Made by a program: the position numbers and the translations under genes
Origin: Acidihalobacter yilgarnensis
Lineage (GTDB): Bacteria; Pseudomonadota; Gammaproteobacteria; DSM-5130; Acidihalobacteraceae
Assembly: GCF_001753245.1 (NCBI RefSeq)
Contig: NZ_CP017415.1
Location: forward strand, 186,001-250,000
Reading direction: 5' to 3'
DNA length: 64,000 nucleotides
Shown: positions 20,806-30,553 of the stretch, in pieces
Layout: each line of letters opens with the position of its first letter
Position numbering within the stretch: the first letter of the stretch is position 1
The notes under the pieces: generated by a model
The model's input: only the letters and a program-made list of their open reading frames with translations
The model's database searches: none
Told to the model about the DNA's origin: nothing

Positions 20806-22305
20806 ATGGCAGTCACCAGCGTGGCAGGGGCTGATCCGTCCGTGGTCGTGGCGCGGGGCGCGGCATACGAGCAGTACAACTTCGACATCGTCAAGAAGTT
20901 CTCCATAATGGCCTTGGTCTGGGCGCTGGTCGGGATGAGCGCGGGTGTGTGGATTGCCGGTGAATTGGCCTTTCCGCATCTGAATCTGAGCCTTGCCGAG
21001 ATCACCTTCGGGCGCCTACGCCCCGTGCATACCAGTAGTGTGCTATTCGGTTTCGCCGCCAATGCGCTTTTCGCCACTTCCTATTACGTGGTACAGCGAA
21101 CTTGTCAAACCCGCCTGTATAGCGATGCGTTGGCTAATTTCACCTTTTGGGGCTGGAACATCACCATTGCCCTGGGGGTTATTTCCTATTTGTTCGGCTA
21201 TACGCAGTCACGTGAGTATGCCGAATTCGAATGGCCCTTTGACATTGCAATTGCGGTGGTGTGGGTTGTCTACGGTTGGGTTTTTGTGCAGACCTTGCGT
21301 CGTCGCTCCCAACCGCATATTTACGTGGCTAACTGGTTCTACATGGCCTACATCCTGACCGTTGGCCTGCTGCATATATTCAACAATCTGGCCGTCCCAA
21401 TCTGTCCCACCTGTTTCAAGTCGTATTCCCTGTTTTCAGGGGTACAGGATGCGATGACTCAGTGGTGGTATGGGCACAACATGGTAGGTTTTCTGCTGAC
21501 TGCCGCATTCCTGGGCATGATGTATTACTTTGTGCCCAAGCAGGCGGAGCGGCCGGTTTACTCTTATCGTCTGTCCATCGTGCACTTCTGGGCCTTGATC
21601 TTCCTGTATATGTGGGTGGGCGCTCATCACCTGCATTGGACGGCGTTGCCGGATTGGACCTCGACGCTGGCGGCAACCTTCTCAATCCTCCTGCTGATGC
21701 CCTCCTGGGGTGGCATGATCAACGGCATCATGACGCTGTCGGGTGCCTGGGAAAAACTGCGTACCGATCCGATCATGCTGTTTCTGATCACGGGGCTGTC
21801 TTTCTACGGTATGTCCACGTTCGAAGGGCCGATGATGGCGCTCAAGAGCGTCAATGCACTGTCCCATTACACCGACTGGACCATTGGGCACGTCCACTCT
21901 GGGGCCTTGGGTTGGGTGGCAATGATCACCTTCGGCTCCTTCTACAATATGGTGCCGACGCTCTGGAACACGCGGCTCTACAGCCAGCGTCTGGTGTATA
22001 TCCACTTCTTCCTCGCCACCATTGGCATCGTGTTGTACATCGTGGCGATGTGGGTGGCCGGCATCGGTCAGGGCCTGATGTGGCGCGCATACGATCAGTA
22101 CGGCAACCTTGCGTACACCTTTGTGCAGTCTGTCGAGTTCCTGCACCAACCCTATGTCACCCGCTGGATCGGCGGTGCCTTCTTCCTGAGCGGTACGATC
22201 GTGATGGTATTCAACCTGGGGATGACCATTGCCCAGGCCAGGCGCGAGGCGCGCCGCGGCGGCACGCAGCAGCCGACGGACGAAGCCGGATTGGCCAAGG
22301 CGTGA
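20806..22305 (+). CDS. ccoN: cbb3-type cytochrome c oxidase subunit I
   Basis: The 499-residue, twelve-helix inner-membrane haem-copper subunit reduces oxygen at the high-spin haem b3-CuB centre. Conserved helices contain [32 protein letters not shown] (CuB His region), [15 protein letters not shown] (His pair) and [16 protein letters not shown] (haem ligands). The ATG at 20806 is chosen because a GAGGGGGAGGG run lies just upstream; the TTG 18 bases earlier overlaps that run. It heads ccoNOQP. Confidence 0.97.
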   Translation: MAVTSVAGADPSVVVARGAAYEQYNFDIVKKFSIMALVWALVGMSAGVWIAGELAFPHLNLSLAEITFGRLRPVHTSSVLFGFAANALFATSYYVVQRTCQTRLYSDALANFTFWGWNITIALGVISYLFGYTQSREYAEFEWPFDIAIAVVWVVYGWVFVQTLRRRSQPHIYVANWFYMAYILTVGLLHIFNNLAVPICPTCFKSYSLFSGVQDAMTQWWYGHNMVGFLLTAAFLGMMYYFVPKQAERPVYSYRLSIVHFWALIFLYMWVGAHHLHWTALPDWTSTLAATFSILLLMPSWGGMINGIMTLSGAWEKLRTDPIMLFLITGLSFYGMSTFEGPMMALKSVNALSHYTDWTIGHVHSGALGWVAMITFGSFYNMVPTLWNTRLYSQRLVYIHFFLATIGIVLYIVAMWVAGIGQGLMWRAYDQYGNLAYTFVQSVEFLHQPYVTRWIGGAFFLSGTIVMVFNLGMTIAQARREARRGGTQQPTDEAGLAKA

Positions 22306-22317
22306 GGGAGGATCGAT

Positions 22318-23052
22318 ATGAGACATGAAAGCATCGAAACGAACGCCGGCCTGTTGGTGATTCTCACGCTGGTGGTAGTGGCCATCGGTGGTTTGGTGGA
22401 GATTGTGCCCCTGTTTTATCTCAAGGGGACGGTGGAGCCGGTGCAGGGCGTACATCCCTACACCCCCCTGGAATTGCGTGGGCGCGACATTTATCAGCGC
22501 GAGGGGTGCTTTTACTGCCATTCGCAGATGGTCAGGCCCTTCAGGAACGAAGCGCTCCGCTATGGTCACTACTCGCTCGCTGCCGAGTCCGAATACGACC
22601 ATCCGTTCTTGTGGGGTTCCAAGCGCACCGGGCCGGATCTGGCGCGTGTGGGTGGTAAATACTCCAATGCCTGGATGGTCCAGCATCTCATCGCGCCGCG
22701 CTCAGTGGTGCCTGAATCCATCATGCCGAACTACCCCTGGCTGTTGAGCGATGATCTGGATTACTCGCACATTGCTGCGCGGATGCGTGCCTTAAGGGAT
22801 GCCGGCGTCCCTTATTCGGAAACCAAGGCCGAATACGACGCGAACGTCAAACGTTTTGGCGTGAAGATGGCCGACATGTTGGATATCAATCGTGCGCAGG
22901 CGAATCTGATCCAACAGGCTCAGCAAGGCGACTACGATGGCGTTCCAGCACGTCTTACCGAAATGGATGCCTTGGTTGCATATCTTCAGGTGCTGGGTAC
23001 CGAAGTGAATTTCAACCATTATGGTGAAGGTTACTTCGTCAAATTTCGTTAA
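22318..23052 (+). CDS. ccoO: cbb3-type cytochrome c oxidase subunit II (mono-haem)
   Basis: The 244-residue membrane-anchored c-type cytochrome carries electrons to CcoN. One N-terminal membrane helix (about residues 12-35) is followed by the haem-binding CFYCH in [15 protein letters not shown]. The [30 protein letters not shown] run contains the axial Met and is typical of FixO. It starts 12 bases after ccoN. Confidence 0.97.
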   Translation: MRHESIETNAGLLVILTLVVVAIGGLVEIVPLFYLKGTVEPVQGVHPYTPLELRGRDIYQREGCFYCHSQMVRPFRNEALRYGHYSLAAESEYDHPFLWGSKRTGPDLARVGGKYSNAWMVQHLIAPRSVVPESIMPNYPWLLSDDLDYSHIAARMRALRDAGVPYSETKAEYDANVKRFGVKMADMLDINRAQANLIQQAQQGDYDGVPARLTEMDALVAYLQVLGTEVNFNHYGEGYFVKFR

Positions 23053-23084
23053 TGGCGAGTGGCTGGTGAGCCGGGGAGGCGTGA

Positions 23085-23306
23085 GTGGCAGGATTCTGGC
23101 AATGGCTGGTCGAACTCTCGAGCCACAAGATTACGCTGCTTGCCCTTCTGTTCCCGCTGTTTATCGGCATCGTGATATACGCCTATACCAATAAGCGCCG
23201 ATCCGCGCGCCTGGAATCTTATCGGTACATGCCTTTTGAGGATGACCGGGTTTCAGGGGAAGACGGAGACGACAAGCAGCATGGCAGGGGGGATAAGCAT
23301 GAATGA
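23085..23306 (+). CDS. ccoQ: cbb3-type cytochrome oxidase subunit CcoQ
   Basis: The 73-residue single-helix protein (helix at about residues 16-34) starts at GTG 23085 and lies between ccoO and ccoP, as in other cbb3 operons. The SARLESYRYMPFEDD segment after the helix matches the family. It stabilises the oxidase. The longer, acidic C-terminus overlaps the ccoP start by eight bases. Confidence 0.88.
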   Translation: MAGFWQWLVELSSHKITLLALLFPLFIGIVIYAYTNKRRSARLESYRYMPFEDDRVSGEDGDDKQHGRGDKHE

Positions 23307-24240
23307 TCCTAAGGGCAAGGGCGACGATACCGAGGTCGAGACCACGGGCCATGTTTGGGACGGTGACCTGCAGGAATTGAACAATCCGTTGCCGGGTTGG
23401 TGGGTCTGGGCCTTCTATGGCTCCGTAATATTTGCCGTGGTGTACTGGTTCCTGTACCCGGCGTGGCCGATCGGCAAGACCTTTACCAAGGGCTTCGAGA
23501 CGGTTACCTATACGCAAGCTGACGGCAAGCAGAAAACAGTGCCGTGGAGCACACGCGCTGAATTCGTACACGACATGCAGTCGGGACCGGAGGCTCTCAA
23601 GCAGAAAGCATGGCTGGACAAGGCGTCGCAAGCCTCGATGCGGCAGCTGGAGACGGATCCGCAGCTACTTGATTTCACGATGAAAATTGGCAAGCGACTG
23701 TTCGGCGACAACTGCGCGGCCTGCCACGGCGCCGGTGGCCAGGGCGTGCTTGGACACTACCCCAATCTGACTGACGACGCTTGGTTGTGGGGTGGGAGCT
23801 TGAACACGATACGACAGACCATTGCGCAGGGACGCCATGGCTTTATGCCCGCGTTCAAGGGCAGTTTTTCGCAAACTGAGGTAGTGGACCTGGCCGAATT
23901 CGTTCTGAGTTTGTCTGGGACGCCGGGTGGCAATGCGGCGGCGATTCAGCGAGGCGCGCAGATATTTCGCAGCGATCAAAGCGGCTGTTTCTATTGCCAC
24001 ACCAAGGCGGGGACGGGAAACCGGGTCGTTGGTTCGGCGAACCTTGCCGATAAGGTATGGACGATCGCGAACGTACCTGGGGCAACCACCTATACCGCTA
24101 AGATCGCGGCCGTATCGGCGGTGATCAACAAGGGCGTGCAGCGCCAGATGCCGGCTTGGGATCATCGTTTGAGTCAAACCGAGATCAAACTGTTGGCGGT
24201 CTACGTTCACGCACTGGGGGTGGCAAGTAGCGACGCGTAG
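23299..24240 (+). CDS. ccoP: cbb3-type cytochrome c oxidase subunit III (di-haem)
   Basis: This 313-residue membrane-anchored di-haem cytochrome c accepts electrons from soluble cytochromes. The ATG at 23299 gives the usual N-terminus with HVWDGDLQELNNPLPGWWVW, then one membrane helix. Haem motifs are CAACH in DNCAACHGAGGQG and CFYCH in GCFYCHTKAGTG. An upstream in-frame start at 23236 lies inside ccoQ and is disfavoured. A small hairpin (GGCGTT/AACGCC, 24260-24279) lies 19 bases after the stop, before ccoG. Confidence 0.96.
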   Translation: MNDPKGKGDDTEVETTGHVWDGDLQELNNPLPGWWVWAFYGSVIFAVVYWFLYPAWPIGKTFTKGFETVTYTQADGKQKTVPWSTRAEFVHDMQSGPEALKQKAWLDKASQASMRQLETDPQLLDFTMKIGKRLFGDNCAACHGAGGQGVLGHYPNLTDDAWLWGGSLNTIRQTIAQGRHGFMPAFKGSFSQTEVVDLAEFVLSLSGTPGGNAAAIQRGAQIFRSDQSGCFYCHTKAGTGNRVVGSANLADKVWTIANVPGATTYTAKIAAVSAVINKGVQRQMPAWDHRLSQTEIKLLAVYVHALGVASSDA

Positions 24241-24327
24241 CTGCGCCAAAGGCAAGTATGGCGTTATACGAGCAACGCCTTCGGAGCCGAATTCAAGGTC
24301 TCAGACCAAGGATCAAGTGAGCTGCTT

Positions 24328-25734
24328 ATGAGCGATCACACCGGTCCTGTTTATCAGGCCCGTATCACGATCTACCCGCGTTCGGTAAAGGGGCGGTTTC
24401 GCAATATCAAGTACGCCATCCTCGGGGTGGCATACGGCGTTTTTTTTCTCCTGCCGTGGCTGCGATGGACACGGGCGACTGGGCCGGATCAGGCGGTGAT
24501 GTTTGATCTGCCGGAACGGCATTTTTACCTGTTCGATCTGGTGGTATACCCCCAGAACATTTTCTGGTTGGCTATTTTGCTGGTGATTGCAGCGCTGTTG
24601 CTATTTTTCGTCACGGGTGTGGCCGGACGTGTCTGGTGTGGATATTTCTGTTTTCAGACGCTCTGGACGGATATCTACCTATTGATCGAGCGCCTAGTCC
24701 AGGGGGAGCGGCCAGCGCGCATGCGCCTTCGCGAGCATGGATGGACGGTGGCGCGAGTGCTCAAGTTGGGATCGACGCACGCCTTGTGGCTGGCGATGGC
24801 CTTCTGGACGGGATTGACCTTCACGCTCTATTGGGCCGACGCACCGCATCTGCTGAGCGCCTTTTTCGAGGCAAAAGCGCCATTTGCCGCCTACGTCACT
24901 ACCTTTATGTTGACCGCAACCACATACATCTTCGCCGGCATCGCGCGCGAACAGGTGTGTACCTACATGTGCCCCTATGCGCGATTTCAGAGCGTCATGT
25001 TCGATCGAGACACCTTGATCGTGAGTTACGACCGTCATCGCGGCGAGGGCGAGCGGGGGCGTCACAAGGTGACGCGCGATCTGAAGGGTCAAGAAGCCCG
25101 TCAGCAGGCCGGGCATGGCGACTGCATCGACTGTGGTTACTGCGTCCAGGTATGTCCGACGGGGATCGATATCCGTAATGGGCTTCAAGTGGAGTGTATC
25201 CATTGCGCACTATGCGTGGATGCGTGCAACGGCATCATGCGCAATCTGGGTTGGGCCGAGGGTCTCATCCGGTATACCTCGGAGCGGGCTCTAGCGGGTG
25301 GGCGGACCCGGTTCTTCAAGTTCAAGACGGTCGGTTACGGCATCGCGTTGATGGCAGCGACCTTTCTGCTGGTCAGCAGTGTGGCTACGCGCGCCGCCTT
25401 TGATGCGAGCGTTCAGCAGACGCGTCAACCCCTCACGGTCGTACTGTCAGATGGGCGCATCCAGAACAGCTATGCTATCGTCGTCAACAACACCTCCACG
25501 CACCGTCTGTCTCTGCATGTGGGCGTGCGGGGCCTCAACGGGGCGCATGTAGAAGTACAGCCCAGCGCGGTGATGGATTTGCTGCCAGAGGCCAGTCGGA
25601 CCGTCTACGTCAAACTGCGCTACCCGGCGCGCGCGAATGATCCCAAGCGCATTCCCTTCAGCTTCGAGCTGACACCCGAGGGGCGTCATGCGCCCGCCCC
25701 GCTGATTCTGCCGACGCAGTTCTACACGAGGTAG
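24328..25734 (+). CDS. ccoG: cbb3 oxidase assembly iron-sulphur protein CcoG/FixG/RdxA
   Basis: This 468-residue membrane protein acts in copper delivery for cbb3 maturation (Cu(II) reduction in studied homologues). It has several N-terminal membrane helices with WCGYFCFQTLWTD and CTYMCPYARFQ, two ferredoxin-like Cys clusters (CIDCGYCVQVCPTGID and CIHCALCVDACNG), another helix near residue 340, and a periplasmic Ig-like domain at the C-terminus. It lies six bases before the fixH-like gene. Confidence 0.95.
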   Translation: MSDHTGPVYQARITIYPRSVKGRFRNIKYAILGVAYGVFFLLPWLRWTRATGPDQAVMFDLPERHFYLFDLVVYPQNIFWLAILLVIAALLLFFVTGVAGRVWCGYFCFQTLWTDIYLLIERLVQGERPARMRLREHGWTVARVLKLGSTHALWLAMAFWTGLTFTLYWADAPHLLSAFFEAKAPFAAYVTTFMLTATTYIFAGIAREQVCTYMCPYARFQSVMFDRDTLIVSYDRHRGEGERGRHKVTRDLKGQEARQQAGHGDCIDCGYCVQVCPTGIDIRNGLQVECIHCALCVDACNGIMRNLGWAEGLIRYTSERALAGGRTRFFKFKTVGYGIALMAATFLLVSSVATRAAFDASVQQTRQPLTVVLSDGRIQNSYAIVVNNTSTHRLSLHVGVRGLNGAHVEVQPSAVMDLLPEASRTVYVKLRYPARANDPKRIPFSFELTPEGRHAPAPLILPTQFYTR

Positions 25735-25739
25735 GACGC

Positions 25740-26591
25740 ATGGATGAACAAGTCGTAACGACCGATCTGGTGAGCACTTTGGGTGGCGGTGTAGCGCTGG
25801 CGTTTCTTGCCTATGTTCTGCTTTATCGCCTGACACGATTGCGCGGCAAGCAGGTGGGCTTGCTTGTCGCGGTAATGGTTCTGGTCGTCTACACACCCTT
25901 TGCGATCATGTATTGGCAGGGGTTGGACGTGCTCGCGATCCATCTCGCGCTATATCTGCTGACGCCATACGGCCTGAGTATCATCACCACACATTGGGAA
26001 GGGCACCGCGAACTGCATGTGGGTAAGCGCTGGTTCAATTGGGCGCCGGCGACCATTGTGATTTTTTTGGGAATCGTCGCACTGGTCGATGCCGTCATCA
26101 TCACTTTCGCGGAAAATGGTGTGTCGCCGCGCACGGCAGCGTGGCTGCTGCCGCCGGTCGGCGGTGGGGTTGAGGTCCGCTCGGATTTTCCAGGCATGGT
26201 GCCGCATGACTACCAGGACAAGTCCGAGGATTACGCGAGATACCTCTCTTCTATGGATGCCCAGAAACGTCTTGGCTGGCGTGTGCGCAAGGGTTTTCTG
26301 GAAACACCGCGCGTCGGGAACAAGGCGATTTTTCAGGTCGAGGTGACGGACCGTGAAGGTAAGCCGCTGTCCGCGGCCAGCGTTAGCGGTCGTTTCATGA
26401 GGCCATCGAATGCGGCCGAGGATCAACGTTTCGTGATGCACGAGGTGGGACTAGGATTGTATCAAGTCAGTGTTGCTCTGCCGCATCCCGGTAGTTGGGA
26501 ACTGCTGCTGGATATACGCCACGGGCAGTCGATCTACGAAGCGCATGGTTTGACGGCCGTCGAACCCGCAGCCATCCCGCAAAACGGCTGA
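25740..26591 (+). CDS. ccoH: FixH/CcoH-like cbb3 assembly protein with extra N-terminal membrane domain
   Basis: FixH proteins are usually about 150-170 residues with one membrane helix. Here the FixH-like portion, with its membrane helix and the [26 protein letters not shown] and [25 protein letters not shown] segments, starts near residue 90. It is preceded by some 90 residues holding three hydrophobic segments (about 15-28, 39-55 and 62-80). The fusion places an additional membrane domain ahead of FixH. Position between ccoG and ccoI supports the assembly role. The function of the extra helices is unknown. Confidence 0.82.
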   Translation: MDEQVVTTDLVSTLGGGVALAFLAYVLLYRLTRLRGKQVGLLVAVMVLVVYTPFAIMYWQGLDVLAIHLALYLLTPYGLSIITTHWEGHRELHVGKRWFNWAPATIVIFLGIVALVDAVIITFAENGVSPRTAAWLLPPVGGGVEVRSDFPGMVPHDYQDKSEDYARYLSSMDAQKRLGWRVRKGFLETPRVGNKAIFQVEVTDREGKPLSAASVSGRFMRPSNAAEDQRFVMHEVGLGLYQVSVALPHPGSWELLLDIRHGQSIYEAHGLTAVEPAAIPQNG

Positions 26592-26617
26592 CGACGGGCC
26601 CAAGTCATGGTCCATCG

Positions 26618-29109
26618 ATGAGCGCCAAGCTTCACGACAGCGCCTCCCTCACCGCAGCTGCGCCCGCGGCGTCAGCTTGTTATCACTGTGGGTTGCCGAT
26701 TCCACATGGTGCGGATTACACCCTTGCCGTGCTCGGGAGAGGCGTGACATGTGCTGTCCCGGTTGCGCGGCCGTTGCGCGGGCCATCGTGGAGGGCGGTC
26801 TCGAGGATTATTACCGTTACCGTACGGTCACGCCAACGGGGCAGCGCGAACGGGTGCCGGACATCCTGTCGGAGCTGACGCTATACGACCGCGAGGAGGT
26901 GCAGCGCAGCTTCGTGAGCGGTACCGGCGAGCAGCGCGAAGCGGCCTTGATTCTGGAAGGCATTGTCTGTGCTGCCTGTGCCTGGTTGAGCGAACGACAC
27001 GTCAAGGAATTGCCGGGCGTGGTGGATTTCAGTGTCAACTACACCACGCATCGCGCTCGTTTGAGTTGGGATGAAACGCGGATAAAGCTCAGTGATGTCC
27101 TGATGGCAATTTCGGCTATCGGCTATCGCGCGCATCCCTTCGACCCCAGTCGCCAGGAAGGGGTCTATCGGCAAGAACGCGCGCGCATGCTCAAGCAGCT
27201 TGCGGTGGCCGGTCTTGGCATGATGCAGGTCATGATGGTTGCGGTTGGTTTGTATGCTGGGGATTACGGTGGCATGTCACCGGAGACGCGAAGCCTGCTG
27301 CGTTGGATCAGCTTCGCCTTCGCAACGCCGGTGGTGTTTTATGCCGCACGTACGTTTTTCAGTGCTGCTTGGCGCGATCTCAAGCGGCGCGCGCTGGGCA
27401 TGGACGTACCGGTTGCACTGGCGGTGGCCACCGCCTATGGCGCCAGTACCTGGGCGACACTGATCGGCACAGGCGAGGTGTACTTCGATTCGGTCACCAT
27501 GTTTGTGTTCTTTTTATTGGTAGGGCGTTTTCTGGAAATGCTGGCGCGGCATCGTGCCGGTCAGACGGTCGAGGCGCTCGTTCATCTCAAGCCAACCATG
27601 GCACGCAGACTCGACCGCGATGGGGAGACGGCGGTGGTTGCGTCGGAGCTGATCGTAGGCGACAGCGTGCGGGTGCGCCCTGGCGAGGTCATCCCGGCGG
27701 ACGGCCTCGTGACGGAGGGTACCAGCAGCGTCAACGAATCACTGCTGACCGGTGAATACCTACCGTGCCGTCGTGTGGTCGGCGATGTCGTGGTCGGTGG
27801 CTCGATCAATGTGGAAAGTCCGCTCACGGTGCGCGTTGCCGCGGTGGGGGCGGACAGCGTGCTGTCCGCCGTCATTCAGCTGCTCGATCGCGCATTGGCA
27901 GAAAAGCCTCGCCTGGCCATCGTGGCTGATCGGGTTGCCGGTTGGTTCGTGGGTGGTCTGCTGCTGATGGCCATTGGAGTCTATGCCTTCTGGTCGTGGT
28001 ACGACCCCGCGCGCGCCTTCTGGGTGACGCTGTCCGTACTGGTGGTCACCTGCCCATGCGCGCTTTCACTGGCAATGCCGGTTGCGCTGACGGCTGCAAC
28101 CGGCACGTTGAGTCGTCTCGGTTTGCTGGCCACTCGTGGACATGTCCTCGAGGCCTTGTCCCGGACCACTGATATTGTCTTCGACAAGACCGGTACCCTT
28201 ACCTACGGTCGGCCGGAGCTGGTCGGTGTGGCCGTCGCTGAGGGTGAAGATATCGAGCGCTGTCTGTGTTGGGCGGCAGCGCTTGAGCAGGATTCGGAAC
28301 ATCCTGTTGCACAAGCATTTCGGGTTTATATCGATACGCCCCTGCCGGCGACGGCCTTGTTTGCCGAACCTGGCTCGGGTATCACCGGGCAGGTCGAGGG
28401 CCGCCAATTACGTATCGGCCGCCCGGATTGGGTCGCACGCACAGACATGATGGCCGAGCCGCGATCATTCGGTGTGGGTGCGGCTGAAGATGGAGTCGTG
28501 TGGCTGGCCGACGAGACGCGCGTACTAGCAGAATTCCGCTTGCGCGATCGCTTGCGGCCTGGCGTGAGTCAGGCGATTGAAGCGCTGCGCGTGCTGGGTC
28601 TGCGGGTACACATGCTCAGCGGCGATACGCAGGCGGCAGTGACGGATGTGGCACAGCGTGTCGGCGTGAATGAGGCCATCGGTGGTCTGGCGCCTGCCGA
28701 CAAACTCGCCGCCCTACGACATCTGCAAGCCGCCGGCGCGACCGTGGCCATGGTCGGCGATGGCGTCAATGATGCGCCGGTGCTGGCTGGTGCCGATGTT
28801 TCCGTTGCGCTGGCGAGCGGTGCCCAGTTGGCGCATGCCAGCGCGGACATGGTGTTGTTGAGCGATCGCCTGTTGCGTTTACCACAGGCGGTGGTCGTGT
28901 CGCGCCGCTGTCTGCGTATCGTGAAGCAGAATCTGACCTGGGCGGTGGGCTACAATCTAATGGCGGTACCGCTGGCCGCGAGTGGCTGGTTGACGCCATG
29001 GATGGCCGCCATCGGGATGTCGGCGAGTTCGCTGGTGGTGGTGATGAATGCATTGCGCTTGCGGGATCTGCCGGAGACTGATGGCAAGGGGCGGGAGGCT
29101 GCAGTATGA
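26618..29109 (+). CDS. ccoI: Copper-transporting P1B-type ATPase CcoI/FixI, with one-base frameshift
   Basis: CcoI exports copper for cbb3 assembly. From ATG 26618 the frame reads [22 protein letters not shown], then shifts at the GGG at 26735-26737. One extra G would continue into [27 protein letters not shown], which lies in the frame used by the rest of the gene. With that base the protein is 830 residues. The heavy-metal domain has CAACAW, the membrane metal site is CPC in [12 protein letters not shown], the phosphorylation site is DKTGTLT, and TGEY and GDGVNDAP are intact. Translation only from a downstream start would lose the first Cys-rich domain. The shift may be a base-calling error, as in tsaD. 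Confidence 0.9.
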
Positions 29110-29294
29110 CAATACTTTACCTATTGCTTCCGCTCGCGGTATTTCTGGCGATCCTTGCCATTGTGGCCTTTATCTGGACGGTCAAGAGTGGGCAGTACGA
29201 CGATATGGATGGCCCGCCGCAGCGCATGTTGATGGACGATGACGATCCACGGCTGCCGGGCAACGGAGTTCGTCGTGCAAAACGGCGCCCCTAA
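29106..29294 (+). CDS. ccoS: cbb3 oxidase assembly protein CcoS
   Basis: The 62-residue protein has one N-terminal helix (about residues 3-26) followed by the family-typical [23 protein letters not shown]. CcoS is needed for cofactor insertion into the oxidase. Its ATG overlaps the ccoI stop (ATGA). Confidence 0.93.
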   Translation: MTILYLLLPLAVFLAILAIVAFIWTVKSGQYDDMDGPPQRMLMDDDDPRLPGNGVRRAKRRP

Positions 29295-29338
29295 TTGAGA
29301 TGTGGGTGCTCCGATACAAAAGAATGGATGGGGGGGAT

Positions 29339-29434
29339 ATGAACAGACAGAACATACCGCTGATGATCATCGTAGCGCTGATCGTGCTGAGTTGGGCGAG
29401 CTTTCTTTCCGTGCTGTTCACGCACTGGCTCTAG
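29339..29434 (+). CDS. Small single-helix membrane peptide downstream of ccoS
   Basis: The 31-residue open frame MNRQNIPLMIIVALIVLSWA (then SFLSVLFTHWL) is nearly all membrane helix. A GGGGGGA ribosome site precedes the ATG and the terminator at 29448 follows 13 bases after the stop, so it is the last cistron of the cco transcript. It could be a small oxidase-associated subunit or assembly peptide. No family is recognised. Confidence 0.6.
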   Translation: MNRQNIPLMIIVALIVLSWASFLSVLFTHWL

Positions 29435-29447
29435 ACGATTCGCAGCA

Positions 29448-29490
29448 TCCAAACGAAGACGCCCGCATCATGCGGGCGTCTTCGTTTGGA
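29448..29490. terminator. Perfect bidirectional terminator between cco cluster and rpoH
   Basis: A 20-base arm (29448-29467) and its exact complement (29471-29490) enclose a three-base loop. The arms end in AAACGAAGAC/GTCTTCGTTT, so an A-rich side and a T-rich side exist on both strands. It separates the convergent cco operon and rpoH and probably stops both. Confidence 0.85.
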
Positions 29491-29518
29491 TGGCCGCTGG
29501 CCGCTAAAATTTACCGGC

Positions 29519-30391
29519 TCAGGCGGCCACGGCACCCTTGAGCTTGCGTAGGGCGTTGTTTTCGAGCTGGCGAATTCGCTCGGCGGAAATGTTGTATTGA
29601 TCGGCCAATTCGTGCAGCGTGGCCTTGGGTTCGGTCAGCCAGCGCTTGCGGAGGATATCCAGGCTGCGCGGATCGAGTTCGGCCATCGCGGCTTGCAGGC
29701 GCTCCTGATGGTGTGTCTGCCAGTCTTCCTCTTCAATCTGCATGGCCGGATCTGGCCGGTCGTCGGTGAGATAGGCGGACGGGGAAAAACTCTTGTCCTC
29801 TCCGTCACTCGGTTCGGGGTCGAACGCCGTATCCTGATTCGACAGGCGTGACTCCATTTCGAGCACCTCGCGCGGGCTGACGCCCAAGTCGCGGGCAACG
29901 GTCTCGACCTCTTCCTGGTTGAGCCAACCGAGGCGTTTTTTCGCGCCGCGTAGGTTGAAGAACAGTTTGCGCTGGGCCTTGGTCGTCGCGACCTTGACGA
30001 TGCGCCAGTTGCGCAGGATGAATTCGTGTATTTCGGCGCGAATCCAATGTACCGCGAATGAGACCAGGCGAACGCCCATCTCCGGGTTGAAGCGCTTCAC
30101 CGCCTTCATCAGGCCGATGTTGCCTTCCTGAATCAAATCACCAAGCGGCAGGCCGTAGCCGCGGTAGCCGCGTGCGACCTGTACCACGAAGCGCAGATTG
30201 TGGAGCACCAGTCTGCGGGCGGCTTCGAGGTCATTCTGTTGGTTCAGGCGCCGCGCAAGTGTGCGTTCGTCCTCTGCGGAGAGTACGGGTAGGCGATGTA
30301 CAGCCGCGATATAGCTCTCCAGGCTGCCGGCGTTGAGGCTGGGCAGTGTGCCGTTGATTGTGGCCAAGTGCATGTTCATCGATTCGTTCAT
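29519..30391 (-). CDS. rpoH: Heat-shock sigma factor sigma-32
   Basis: The 290-residue sigma factor has regions 1.2 and 2 ([31 protein letters not shown]), the RpoH box QRKLFFNLR that distinguishes it from other group 3 sigmas, and region 4.2 [18 protein letters not shown]. It directs transcription of heat-shock genes. A second Met (residue 5) is an alternative start. The adjacent ftsX-ftsE-ftsY order is conserved in gammaproteobacteria. Confidence 0.97.
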   Translation of the reverse strand: MNESMNMHLATINGTLPSLNAGSLESYIAAVHRLPVLSAEDERTLARRLNQQNDLEAARRLVLHNLRFVVQVARGYRGYGLPLGDLIQEGNIGLMKAVKRFNPEMGVRLVSFAVHWIRAEIHEFILRNWRIVKVATTKAQRKLFFNLRGAKKRLGWLNQEEVETVARDLGVSPREVLEMESRLSNQDTAFDPEPSDGEDKSFSPSAYLTDDRPDPAMQIEEEDWQTHHQERLQAAMAELDPRSLDILRKRWLTEPKATLHELADQYNISAERIRQLENNALRKLKGAVAA

Positions 30392-30498
30392 CCTTCGGCG
30401 CTTTGTCCGAATTGGGGTCCCTAACCGGTTCGACAGGGATTAGTGGGGGCGGTTCGACCTTATTTCAAGGCCTGATGCAGCCCCTTTTCCATGTAGGC

Positions 30499-30504
30499 AT
30501 TATA
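30499..30504 (-). promoter_or_regulatory. TATAAT box upstream of rpoH
   Basis: The minus strand carries a perfect TATAAT about 108 bases before the rpoH start. No good -35 box is seen 16-18 bases further upstream, so this may be an activated or alternative promoter. Confidence 0.3.
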
Positions 30505-30553
30505 CATCCGATTCGGAGGTATAGCCGTGATTACGGTCAATCCGGCCCGTGGC

